Positions 1 through 6,161 of a stretch of 13,440 nucleotides of DNA are shown piece by piece. The notes below the pieces were generated by a model. That model was not told the origin of the DNA. It did no database searches and saw only the letters and a list, made by a program, of their open reading frames with translations. This stretch comes from Bacteroidota bacterium (lineage in GTDB: Bacteria; Bacteroidota; Bacteroidia; Flavobacteriales; Schleiferiaceae), in assembly GCA_005786915.1 (NCBI GenBank), contig SYCM01000107.1, positions 1 to 13,440 on the forward strand. Direction: 5' to 3'. The position numbers and the translations under genes are program-made. Numbering within the stretch: position 1 is the first letter of the stretch; the number at the start of each line of letters is the position of its first letter.

Positions 1-534
1 GAATTCACCGTCAACGTGGCCCTCGTGCATCAGGGATCACCCGTGTTCGGCTTCGTCTATGCTCCGGTTTTGGGTTGGCTCTACGCGGGCGGTCCCGGCT
101 ACGGCGCCCGCAAGTCCATGGTCCGCATCGACTGGACCGAGTTGTGGGAGCAGGCCCAAGCGCTGCCGGCCCGCCTGCCCGAGCAAACCACCGTGGTGGC
201 CAGCCGCTCCCACGCCACGCCCGAAACCGAACAGCTGATCGCCCGATGGGAGTCCCGCGTTGGCCCAATCGAGCGCGTGAGCATGGGCTCTTCGCTCAAA
301 ATTGGCCTGGTCGCCGAGGGCCGCGCCCATGCCTATCCGCGGGCCGCACCGACCATGGAATGGGACACCGCCGCGGGCCATGCCGTGCTCCGGGGAGCCG
401 GGATGGAGCTTCGCGAACTCGTGCTCGGTCCCGAGGGATTTCGCGCCGGCGCCCCCCTTCGCTACAACAAAGAGAACTTGCTCAATCCGCCCTTCCTTGC
501 CTGCGGCGCTCCGTATCTTTGCGGCGATGCGTGA
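1..534 (+). CDS. cysQ: 3'(2'),5'-bisphosphate nucleotidase CysQ, 5'-truncated by window edge
   Basis: This is the C-terminal 177 residues of a CysQ-type phosphatase of the inositol monophosphatase superfamily. The reading frame is open from base 1 with no start, so the gene begins upstream. The family removes the 3'-phosphate from PAP/PAPS in the cytoplasm, recycling the by-product of sulfate assimilation and sulfotransfer. Visible family blocks are EFTVNVAL at the left edge, a YAPV strand, VASRSH, GSSLKIGLVAEGRAHAYPR and EWDTAAGHAVLRGAG. The last holds the metal-binding Asp of the WDxAAG motif. It ends with the typical YNKENLLNPPFLACG. About 80 N-terminal residues, including the DPxDGT metal site, lie outside the window. 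Its last 8 bases overlap the start of ctaB, which suggests co-transcription. The family call is confident; substrate preference is inferred from the closest family. Confidence 0.93.
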   Translation, partial: EFTVNVALVHQGSPVFGFVYAPVLGWLYAGGPGYGARKSMVRIDWTELWEQAQALPARLPEQTTVVASRSHATPETEQLIARWESRVGPIERVSMGSSLKIGLVAEGRAHAYPRAAPTMEWDTAAGHAVLRGAGMELRELVLGPEGFRAGAPLRYNKENLLNPPFLACGAPYLCGDA

Positions 535-1378
535 CCTCGGGCTCTTGCTGAAATTCCGGTTGGCCTTATCGGTTGTGGTGTCGGCCGTCGCGGGCTACCT
601 GATTGCGGTTCCCCAGGTCGACGGACTCAAGCTGGCACTTCTTACCTTGGGCGGATTCGCCGTCGTCGGTTCGAGCAACGCCTTCAATCAGGTGTGGGAA
701 GTCGCGCAAGACGGTCTCATGGGGCGCACGCAGAACCGGCCCCTTCCGGCCGGACGCATGACGCGACAGGTCGCCCTGATCTGGGCGGTGCTCTTCGGGG
801 TACTAGGTATCGCTGCCTTGGCCTTCCTCAACATCAAAACGGCCGCCTTCGGCGCGCTGAGCCTTCTGATTTACGTCCTCGTGTACACGCCGCTTAAGGC
901 CAAGTCGCCCTGGGCCGTGCTGGTAGGAGCGGTTCCCGGCGCCATTCCCTTTATGCTCGGCTGGGTAGCCGCCACCGGATCGTTTGGCCTTGAACCCGGC
1001 GTGCTGTTTGCCTACCAATTTGTGTGGCAGTTTCCCCACTTTTGGGCCATCGCGTGGCTTTCGTTCGACGACTACGCCAAAGCGGGGTACTACCTCCTCC
1101 CCAATCGGGCCAAAGACGCTTTGGCCACGCGCCTCACCGTGTTTTATACGTTTTGGATGATCCTCATCTCGCTCATGCCCGCCTGGGGACTGGCCGGCAC
1201 CCTCAGCCTAGATCTTTGGGCGGGCGTAGCTACCGGGGTCCTCGGAATCGACGTACTCTACCACGCCCTGCGCCACGCAAGCACGCAGTCGGACGCCTCA
1301 GCGCGCGCCCTCATGTTCAGCACCATTCGCTACCTGCCCCTCGTGCAAACTATTTGGGTGGTCGATCGGTTCATCTAA
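527..1378 (+). CDS. ctaB: Protoheme IX farnesyltransferase (heme O synthase)
   Basis: This 283-residue integral membrane prenyltransferase of the UbiA family transfers farnesyl to heme B to make heme O, the precursor of heme A for aa3-type oxidases. The first prenyl-diphosphate/Mg site is seen in NAFNQVWEVAQDGLMGRTQN followed by RPLPAG. The second conserved loop reads DDYAKAGYYLLPN, the CyoE/CtaB version. Many hydrophobic segments fit a polytopic protein, and the length is slightly short of the usual 290-310. The ATG at 527 was chosen because the protein begins directly with the family-like segment RDLGLLLKFRLALSVV. Upstream codons in this frame only shadow cysQ, whose stop lies 5 bases inside. 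No heme A synthase (ctaA) is present in the window. It heads the oxidase maturation block and is probably translationally coupled to cysQ. Confidence 0.96.
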   Translation: MRDLGLLLKFRLALSVVVSAVAGYLIAVPQVDGLKLALLTLGGFAVVGSSNAFNQVWEVAQDGLMGRTQNRPLPAGRMTRQVALIWAVLFGVLGIAALAFLNIKTAAFGALSLLIYVLVYTPLKAKSPWAVLVGAVPGAIPFMLGWVAATGSFGLEPGVLFAYQFVWQFPHFWAIAWLSFDDYAKAGYYLLPNRAKDALATRLTVFYTFWMILISLMPAWGLAGTLSLDLWAGVATGVLGIDVLYHALRHASTQSDASARALMFSTIRYLPLVQTIWVVDRFI

Positions 1379-1386
1379 TACTTACT

Positions 1387-1953
1387 ATGGAACTCACTCC
1401 CCAGCAAAAAGCGGCACGTCCGCTGCTCTACCTCGGACTCGCGAGCATCGCGATGTCCTTCGCCGGCCTGACCTCAGGCTACGTCGTGGCCCGTTCCGCC
1501 CTGGTGGCAAAGAGCGAATGGCAGACCATTGCCTTGCCCGCGTGGTTCTTTGCTAGCACGGCGATGGTTGCGCTTTCGAGTGCCCTGCTGTACCGCGCCC
1601 AACGCGTGCTCAAGTCGGGCACGGCTCCGGTCCGCGAGATGGGGATTGTCCTTTTACTCGGACTTCTCTTCGCAGCCTTCCAAGTGATGGGGTGGTCCGA
1701 GCTGACGAGCAAGAACATTTACTTTACCGGGGCGGGAAGCCGCCCAGAGGCCAGCTGGCTCTACGTGATCACCTGGTTCCACTGGATGCACGTTCTGGTG
1801 GGCAACATCGTACTTGCGGTGATGCTCGTTCGCACCCGCAGGGGCTACTACGTGGGCGCTAAGCAACTTCGATTTACCCTTGGCGCGCAATTTTGGCATT
1901 TCCTCGGATTTCTTTGGTTCTACCTCCTCGGGTTTTTGCTCATCCTGCGTTAA
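1387..1953 (+). CDS. ctaE: Cytochrome c oxidase subunit III family protein (first of two tandem paralogs)
   Basis: A 188-residue membrane protein of the COX3 family with about five predicted helices (near residues 14-36, 50-70, 86-103, 124-148 and 165-187). This matches the short COX3 lacking the first two helices. The family signature HWMHVLVGN, in which the two His flank the helix 4 start, is present. The C-terminal helix reads FWHFLGFLWFYLLGFL, where canonical subunit III has WHFxDxxW; the Asp position is Gly here. That difference, and the adjacent canonical copy, suggest a specialised second subunit III-like protein as seen in many Bacteroidota. It should act in the inner membrane next to subunit I. 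The ATG at 1387 is 8 bases after the ctaB stop; reading further upstream in this frame only shadows ctaB. Its TAA stop is also part of a candidate promoter for the next gene. Confidence 0.9.
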   Translation: MELTPQQKAARPLLYLGLASIAMSFAGLTSGYVVARSALVAKSEWQTIALPAWFFASTAMVALSSALLYRAQRVLKSGTAPVREMGIVLLLGLLFAAFQVMGWSELTSKNIYFTGAGSRPEASWLYVITWFHWMHVLVGNIVLAVMLVRTRRGYYVGAKQLRFTLGAQFWHFLGFLWFYLLGFLLILR

Positions 1954-1958
1954 TTTTG
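1951..1958 (+). promoter_or_regulatory. Candidate Bacteroidota -7 promoter element before the second COX3
   Basis: TAATTTTG matches the Bacteroidota sigma-ABfr -7 consensus TAnnTTTG exactly. Its first three bases are the stop codon of the preceding gene. It sits 32 bases before the ATG at 1991, in the widest gap (37 bases) inside the oxidase block. No TTTG/TTG -33 element is found at the usual spacing of about 19-21; the nearest one (1935-1938) is too close. It is therefore a plausible but weak internal promoter. Confidence 0.4.
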
Positions 1959-1990
1959 CGCGACTCCTAAACTGATAGATTACACTCGAA

Positions 1991-2899
1991 ATGGCACAAT
2001 CAGCTGCTACAGGCACATGGTCCGGAGGCAACGAGCCCATGAAGGCCGAGTACGGCAAATTGATGATGTGGTTCTTCCTCGTCTCAGACGCCCTCACCTT
2101 TACTGGATTCTTGACCGCCTACGGATTTATGCGCTTTGCCCATGAATCGACCTGGCCCATCGCCGAAGACGTCTTTACCCACTTCCCGGGCTTAGCTGGC
2201 GACCAGCCGCTGCTTTACGTGGCCTTGATGACCTTCATCTTGATTATGTCCTCGGTGACCATGGTGCTCGCCGTGAATGCCGGCCACGAGCGCAAGCAAG
2301 GCGCTGTCGCTTGGTGGATGATTGCCACCATCGTGGGCGGGCTCATATTCTTGGGCTCTCAGGCATGGGAATGGTACCACTTCATCGTCGGTGACAAGGG
2401 CGCCGTTGAACTCGTAGACGGTCGCGTGGTAAAGGTGGCCGACGCCAAGTCCGGCGAGGTCCTTTCGCTGAGCCAACTCGTTCACGGGGAGGCCGGACAC
2501 GCCTCTAACCACGACGAAGCGTTTACGAGCGCCCAAGTGCGCGCGGCTTTTACCGCCAACGCCGACGTGGTGCTTCAATCTCCCGGCAAAGGGCACGCCC
2601 AGCTTTCGCGTGCGGAATCAGTGTCCGCCATCCAGTCGGCTGAGGTGGTGCAGGGCGCCAATATGACCCGCAACGAATACGGACAGACGCAGTTCGCCAA
2701 CTTTTTCTTCTTCATCACCGGATTCCACGGTTTTCACGTGTTTTCGGGCGTAGTGCTCAACATCATTATCTTCTACAACACGCTCCTCGGGACTTACGAG
2801 CGCCGCAAAAGCTACCTTATGGTAGAAAAAGTGGGCTTGTACTGGCACTTTGTGGATCTTGTATGGGTCTTTGTATTCACCTTCTTCTACCTCGTTTAA
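1991..2899 (+). CDS. ctaE: Cytochrome c oxidase subunit III with large periplasmic insert
   Basis: This 302-residue COX3 protein is the canonical copy of the tandem pair. Predicted helices lie near residues 23-46, 75-96, 106-125, 236-263 and 281-301. Signatures seen are QAWEWYH at the end of helix 3, FHGFHVFSG in helix 4 and YWHFVDLVWVF in helix 5. Between helices 3 and 4 is a hydrophilic stretch of about 100 residues (132-233) absent from ordinary short COX3. It contains a His-bearing segment, HGEAGHASNHDE (165-176). With the usual N-in topology of subunit III this loop faces the periplasm, where cytochrome c or alternative complex III docks. Subunit III stabilises the oxidase and proton uptake; it holds no redox centre. 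The ATG at 1991 is the first in frame after the preceding gene. The COX4 gene follows 2 bases after its stop. Confidence 0.95.
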   Translation: MAQSAATGTWSGGNEPMKAEYGKLMMWFFLVSDALTFTGFLTAYGFMRFAHESTWPIAEDVFTHFPGLAGDQPLLYVALMTFILIMSSVTMVLAVNAGHERKQGAVAWWMIATIVGGLIFLGSQAWEWYHFIVGDKGAVELVDGRVVKVADAKSGEVLSLSQLVHGEAGHASNHDEAFTSAQVRAAFTANADVVLQSPGKGHAQLSRAESVSAIQSAEVVQGANMTRNEYGQTQFANFFFFITGFHGFHVFSGVVLNIIIFYNTLLGTYERRKSYLMVEKVGLYWHFVDLVWVFVFTFFYLV

Positions 2900-2901
2900 T
2901 C

Positions 2902-3222
2902 ATGGCAGACGCACACGCTCCCGCAGGAACCCGTTGGATTTGGAATGTATTCTGGCTGCTGCTCGTCGTCACGGGCGTCGAGGTGGCTTTGGGTATCATC
3001 AAGCCTGAAGTGCTGCTTACCCCGGCTGCAGGCACTAGTATTCTCAACTTGATCTTCATCGGGCTCACCTTGGTGAAGGCGGGCTACATCGTCCAGTACT
3101 TCATGCACTTGAAGTACGAAACCCAGACGCTTCGCATGGCAATCTACCTTCCGGCGATCGTTTTGATCCCCTACTTGACGTTTATTCTTCTGTACGAAGG
3201 CGTTAAAGTCTACGGCTACTGA
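2902..3222 (+). CDS. Cytochrome c oxidase subunit IV (COX4/CyoD-like)
   Basis: A 106-residue protein with three predicted membrane helices (about 13-33, 46-66 and 80-99). This is the usual size and layout of the prokaryotic COX4/CyoD accessory subunit of heme-copper oxidases. Recognisable blocks are IWNVFWLLLVVTGVEVALG in helix 1 and VKAGYIVQYFMHLKYE in and after helix 2. The second is the best conserved part of Bacteroidota homologs. The subunit is non-catalytic and helps assemble or stabilise the complex in the inner membrane. The start at 2902 lies 2 bases after the COX3 stop, and the SCO gene starts 2 bases after this stop, so translation is probably coupled along the operon. A longer reading upstream in this frame would lie inside COX3 and is not needed. 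Confidence 0.93.
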   Translation: MADAHAPAGTRWIWNVFWLLLVVTGVEVALGIIKPEVLLTPAAGTSILNLIFIGLTLVKAGYIVQYFMHLKYETQTLRMAIYLPAIVLIPYLTFILLYEGVKVYGY

Positions 3223-3224
3223 GC

Positions 3225-3911
3225 ATGGCAGGTCCGGTCGCCAAAAGGCTCATCTTGGCGGCTTTGCTGCTTCTTCCGGTTTCCATGTACCTCGGCTCCC
3301 TGGTCATCAGCGGAGCCGTTAACTTTCGTACCCTTGAGGTTTTGGGCCCCGGCCCTAGTGCGGAGGGCCACGACCAGCGCGGATTTATTCTCACGCAGTC
3401 CAACGGACAGCCATGGACCGCCGACAGCATGCAGGGCAAGATTGCGGTCGTGAGCTTCTTTTTTTCAAGCTGTCCGACCGTGTGCCCCGCCATGAATTTT
3501 CACCTCAAGCAGGCGCACGACCGCATGTATGCGTTCAAAGACGTCGTGTTTGTGAGCTACTCCATCGATCCCGACACCGACACTCCCGAGGTGCTCGAAG
3601 CTTACAAGGAGCGTTTTGAGGTGGGCGGAAGCCCGAAGTGGAAGTTCATAACGGGCAACCGCGAGACCATTTACCGGCTGGCGCAGGCCTACTACTTAGC
3701 TGTTGCTAAGGATTCTGCGGCCGAGGGCGGTTTTTCCCATTCTCAGTCGGCCGTAATCGTGGACTGGAACGGCCAGCTTCGCAGCCGCGTGAACGACGAC
3801 AACCAAATAGTGGGCGCCTACGACGTGGGCCAGCCCGTTCAAGTGGATGAACTTGTGGAGGACCTGCGCGTTTTGGTTAAAGAATACCGAAGCCAAAAAA
3901 TGGGAAAATGA
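3225..3911 (+). CDS. SCO1/SenC family copper chaperone for oxidase CuA assembly
   Basis: A 228-residue thioredoxin-fold protein. One N-terminal helix (about residues 8-30) anchors it in the inner membrane with the domain in the periplasm. The copper site is complete: CPTVC at residues 83-87 and the distant His172 in the segment GGFSHSQSAVIVD. Also visible are the strand KIAVVSFFFSS before the cysteines and FVSYSIDPDTDTPEVLEAY after them, both typical of SCO. SCO proteins deliver copper to, and adjust thiols of, the CuA site of oxidase subunit II. Subunit II is not in the window, but the place between COX4 and the DUF420 gene fits this role. The last 4 bases (ATGA at 3908) overlap the next gene. 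Other thioredoxin-like oxidoreductases are unlikely because their active site is CxxC, not CxxxC with a downstream His. Confidence 0.95.
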   Translation: MAGPVAKRLILAALLLLPVSMYLGSLVISGAVNFRTLEVLGPGPSAEGHDQRGFILTQSNGQPWTADSMQGKIAVVSFFFSSCPTVCPAMNFHLKQAHDRMYAFKDVVFVSYSIDPDTDTPEVLEAYKERFEVGGSPKWKFITGNRETIYRLAQAYYLAVAKDSAAEGGFSHSQSAVIVDWNGQLRSRVNDDNQIVGAYDVGQPVQVDELVEDLRVLVKEYRSQKMGK

Positions 3912-4459
3912 GCCAAGCAACGCATCCAAGAGACCGAGTTTTTGTGCCGCTCATCGTAGGACTTTCGGTGGTCGTTCCGATCGCCGTGGCGCTGCTTTTT
4001 TTGCTCCCTGAATCCTGGAAGATCCAATGGGGCAACGCCAACTTGCGGAGCCTCCCCTTTTTCCACGCCGTGCTCAACGGGGCCACTGCCGTCCTTTTGC
4101 TCGTGGGTTTTGGCATGATAAAAACCAAAAATGTGGCGGCCCACCGCTTGGCCAACCTTACGGCGTTTACGCTTTCGGCGGTGTTTTTGGTGAGCTACGT
4201 CGTGAGCCATCTGTCCAACCCCGACGCCAAGTTTGGCGGGGAGGGCTGGATTCGTCCGGTGTATTTTTTCATTTTGATCAGCCACATCGTCTTAAGTGTT
4301 CCGGTGCTGCCGATGGCGATGTTCAGCATTTACCGCGCATTGAACAACCAGATTGCCGCCCACAAGCGCTGGGTGAAGTGGACCTTTCCCATTTGGCTTT
4401 ACGTGGCGATCACCGGAGTCTTGGTGTACGTCTTCATGGCCCCGTATTATCCCCATTAA
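3908..4459 (+). CDS. DUF420 membrane protein, CtaM-like oxidase assembly factor
   Basis: A 183-residue protein with about five predicted helices (11-33, 50-70, 85-102, 116-140 and 158-177). It carries the histidine pattern of the DUF420 family: His53 (FFHAVLNG), His79 (AAHR), His101 (VVSHLSN), His126 (ILISHIVLS) and His152 (AHKRWVKWTFPIWLY). The Firmicutes member CtaM/YozB is needed for function of aa3-type heme-copper oxidases, and the histidines suggest heme or copper handling. That role is transferred here by family and by location directly after SCO; the sequence alone does not prove it. Its start overlaps the SCO stop as ATGA. Its stop shares one base with the next start (TAATG at 4457-4461), implying translational coupling at both ends. 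Confidence 0.9.
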   Translation: MSQATHPRDRVFVPLIVGLSVVVPIAVALLFLLPESWKIQWGNANLRSLPFFHAVLNGATAVLLLVGFGMIKTKNVAAHRLANLTAFTLSAVFLVSYVVSHLSNPDAKFGGEGWIRPVYFFILISHIVLSVPVLPMAMFSIYRALNNQIAAHKRWVKWTFPIWLYVAITGVLVYVFMAPYYPH

Positions 4460-4686
4460 TGCGCCGTACGTCGTTGCTTCTTTTCGGGCTCGGACTTCAC
4501 GCGAGCACCTGGGCTCAGTGCGCGATGTGCAAGGCGACCGCAGAGTCGGGCCAGGCGGCAGGATCGGCTGAAGCGGTGGGCCTCAACGCCGGAATTTTGT
4601 ACCTCATGGCGATTCCGTATGTGCTGATGGCGGTCGTGGCAATTGTATGGTACCGAAGCCACAAAAAACGCGCAGCCGACCTTTAG
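4459..4686 (+). CDS. Small signal-anchored Cys-x-x-Cys membrane protein of the oxidase cluster, function unknown
   Basis: A 75-residue protein. It has an apparent signal peptide (1-19, ending STWA), then QCAMCKA with Cys21 and Cys24 just after the likely cleavage site. A short polar stretch, one membrane helix (about 45-65) and a basic tail RSHKKRAADL follow. Small proteins with this layout (AQCAMC, then a GLNxGILYL-type helix) occur after DUF420 genes in other Bacteroidota oxidase clusters and are normally annotated as hypothetical. The pair of cysteines would face the periplasm. A role in copper delivery or thiol redox during CuA assembly is an inference from position and the CxxC. The ATG at 4459 shares its A with the DUF420 stop. 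Residue -1 before Cys21 is Gln, so it is not a clear lipoprotein signal. Confidence 0.8.
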   Translation: MRRTSLLLFGLGLHASTWAQCAMCKATAESGQAAGSAEAVGLNAGILYLMAIPYVLMAVVAIVWYRSHKKRAADL

Positions 4687-4689
4687 GGT

Positions 4690-4697
4690 TATTTTTG
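4690..4697 (+). promoter_or_regulatory. Candidate Bacteroidota -7 promoter element before the TolC gene
   Basis: TATTTTTG fits TAnnTTTG exactly and begins 4 bases after the stop of the small Cys-x-x-Cys gene. It lies 24 bases before the ATG at 4722, a normal distance for a short leader. No -33 TTG is visible at the expected spacing, so strength is uncertain. If real, it separates the efflux/tsaB unit from the oxidase operon. An AAAGAGG run ends 1 base before the ATG, too close to act as a Shine-Dalgarno site. Confidence 0.4.
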
Positions 4698-4721
4698 CAC
4701 GGTAATTGCACCCAAAGAGGC

Positions 4722-6161
4722 ATGCACCATTTCTACCCTGTTCGCACCGCGTTGGTGCTCATGGTCTTTGGCTTCTCTGCCCAAGCCCAAACGGAGTACC
4801 TGTCCCTTAGCCTAAACGAATGCGTCGACAAGGCGTTGGACTACCAGTTCAGCGTTCGTCAGGCGACGAACAACGTGCAGTCGGCGAAGTCGGATCGCCT
4901 TGCGTCGGCCGGCGGACTGATGCCGAGCCTCAATGCGGGCGCCGGGAACTTCTACAACAGCGGACTTACCATTGACCCCGTAACCAACGAGGTCAACCGA
5001 AGCGGCCTCTCGACGGCGAGTGGCTCCCTTTCGGCGCAGTGGACCTTGTTTGATGGATTTCAGACGTGGAATGCGTACCGGCAGTCGCAGGTCCAGGTAG
5101 CGTTGGCCGAAGCCCAGCGCGACGAAGCCCGCAATTCCGTGGCGCTTAATACCGCATCGCAGTTTTTGGCCGTGCTGCTGGCCGACGAGGCGGTCCGCAT
5201 TGCCGAAGAACAAGAGGCCGCCACCGCCAAGCAAAAGGACCGAAGCCAAAAGCTTTTAAATGCTGGAGCCATTGCCTCGAACCAGTATTTGTCGGTGGAG
5301 GCCCAATGGATGGCCGACATTCAGCGCAGCGTGGCCGCCCGGAATCAGTATTCCTTAGCCCTGCTGGCGCTCAAGCAGCTCATGGGTCTTTCGGTGGCGA
5401 CGGACCTCAACCTGGTACGTCCGCAAAATTTGCCCAAGGGACCTTCGCCGGTACTGGCGTTGGCCCCTGATGCGATCTACCAAGCTTCGGTGGAAAAGCA
5501 GCCCTTGGTTCGGGCCGCCGCCCACCAGCTCATGGCCAGCCACTACGCGGTGAAACGGGCTCAGGGCGCAAGGGTTCCCAGCCTCTCGCTTTCGGGTCAA
5601 CTCTCGACCAGTTATTCAGACCGTGCGCGCCGACTCGACGGGTTTACGACCGACATCCTTCCGGTAGGGTATTGGATGAATGGAGCGGATCCAATCACGG
5701 TATATTCCGTTATTCAAACGCCCAAGTTTGCTGACATCAGCCTGAGAGACCAAATCAACGATAACGTTCGGCAGTTTGTGGGCGTCAACCTCTCGGTTCC
5801 CTTGTTTAATGGGTTCCGCATCGAAAACGGCGTGCGCCGGGCCCAAATTGCCCAGGCCAATGCCGAGCTTCAGGTTCAGCAGCAGCGCGACACCTACCGC
5901 CAAAGCGTCGAGCGCGCTCATGCCGATGCGGTTGCGGCCTGGTCCCAGTACGACGCGTCGGTGGCGGCAGAACAGTCGGCCGAGCGGGCGCTGCGCGACG
6001 CCACGGTCCGCTATGAGGCGGGCGGCATCAGCGTCTACGAGTTTGTTTCGCTTAAAAATGCCTACTTGGCCGCGGCTTCGAACCGAGTCCGCGCCCTGTA
6101 CGACAGCCAGTTTAAAAATTACGTGGTTGAATTTTATCTAAATAACCCGCTTGCGTTATGA
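4722..6161 (+). CDS. TolC-family outer membrane efflux channel
   Basis: A 479-residue outer-membrane efflux protein. A signal peptide (about 1-22, ending SAQAQ) precedes two similar halves typical of TolC. Each half has long coiled-coil-like helices rich in Ala, Gln and Glu, and a beta segment: SGSLSAQWTLFDGFQTWNAY in the first and VGVNLSVPLFNGFRIENGVR in the second. Both carry the LF(D/N)GF motif that marks each TolC repeat. RYEAGGISVYEFVSLKNAYL near the C-terminus is the usual last helix. The trimer forms a channel across the outer membrane and periplasm. The ATG at 4722 was preferred over an upstream in-frame ATG at 4647 because the signal peptide starts there and the earlier one lies inside the previous gene. 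The adaptor gene overlaps its stop (ATGA at 6158), so the two probably form one exporter. No transported substrate can be inferred. Confidence 0.92.
   Translation: MHHFYPVRTALVLMVFGFSAQAQTEYLSLSLNECVDKALDYQFSVRQATNNVQSAKSDRLASAGGLMPSLNAGAGNFYNSGLTIDPVTNEVNRSGLSTASGSLSAQWTLFDGFQTWNAYRQSQVQVALAEAQRDEARNSVALNTASQFLAVLLADEAVRIAEEQEAATAKQKDRSQKLLNAGAIASNQYLSVEAQWMADIQRSVAARNQYSLALLALKQLMGLSVATDLNLVRPQNLPKGPSPVLALAPDAIYQASVEKQPLVRAAAHQLMASHYAVKRAQGARVPSLSLSGQLSTSYSDRARRLDGFTTDILPVGYWMNGADPITVYSVIQTPKFADISLRDQINDNVRQFVGVNLSVPLFNGFRIENGVRRAQIAQANAELQVQQQRDTYRQSVERAHADAVAAWSQYDASVAAEQSAERALRDATVRYEAGGISVYEFVSLKNAYLAAASNRVRALYDSQFKNYVVEFYLNNPLAL

Noticed and set aside
1..6. EcoRI site GAATTC at the very first base, as if from a cloned fragment
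   Set aside because: GAATTC also occurs elsewhere in the window (for example within 6670-6685 and 10640-10655), and the cysQ frame reads straight through it. It says nothing reliable about the origin of the sequence.
2499..2530. His-rich stretch in the COX3 insert as a known metal-binding motif
   Set aside because: The spacing does not match a motif I can name. It is kept only as a hypothesis in the finding on the insert.
4711..4721. AAAGAGG before the TolC ATG as a ribosome binding site
   Set aside because: It ends one base before the ATG, too close for Shine-Dalgarno pairing, and the other starts in the window generally lack such sites.
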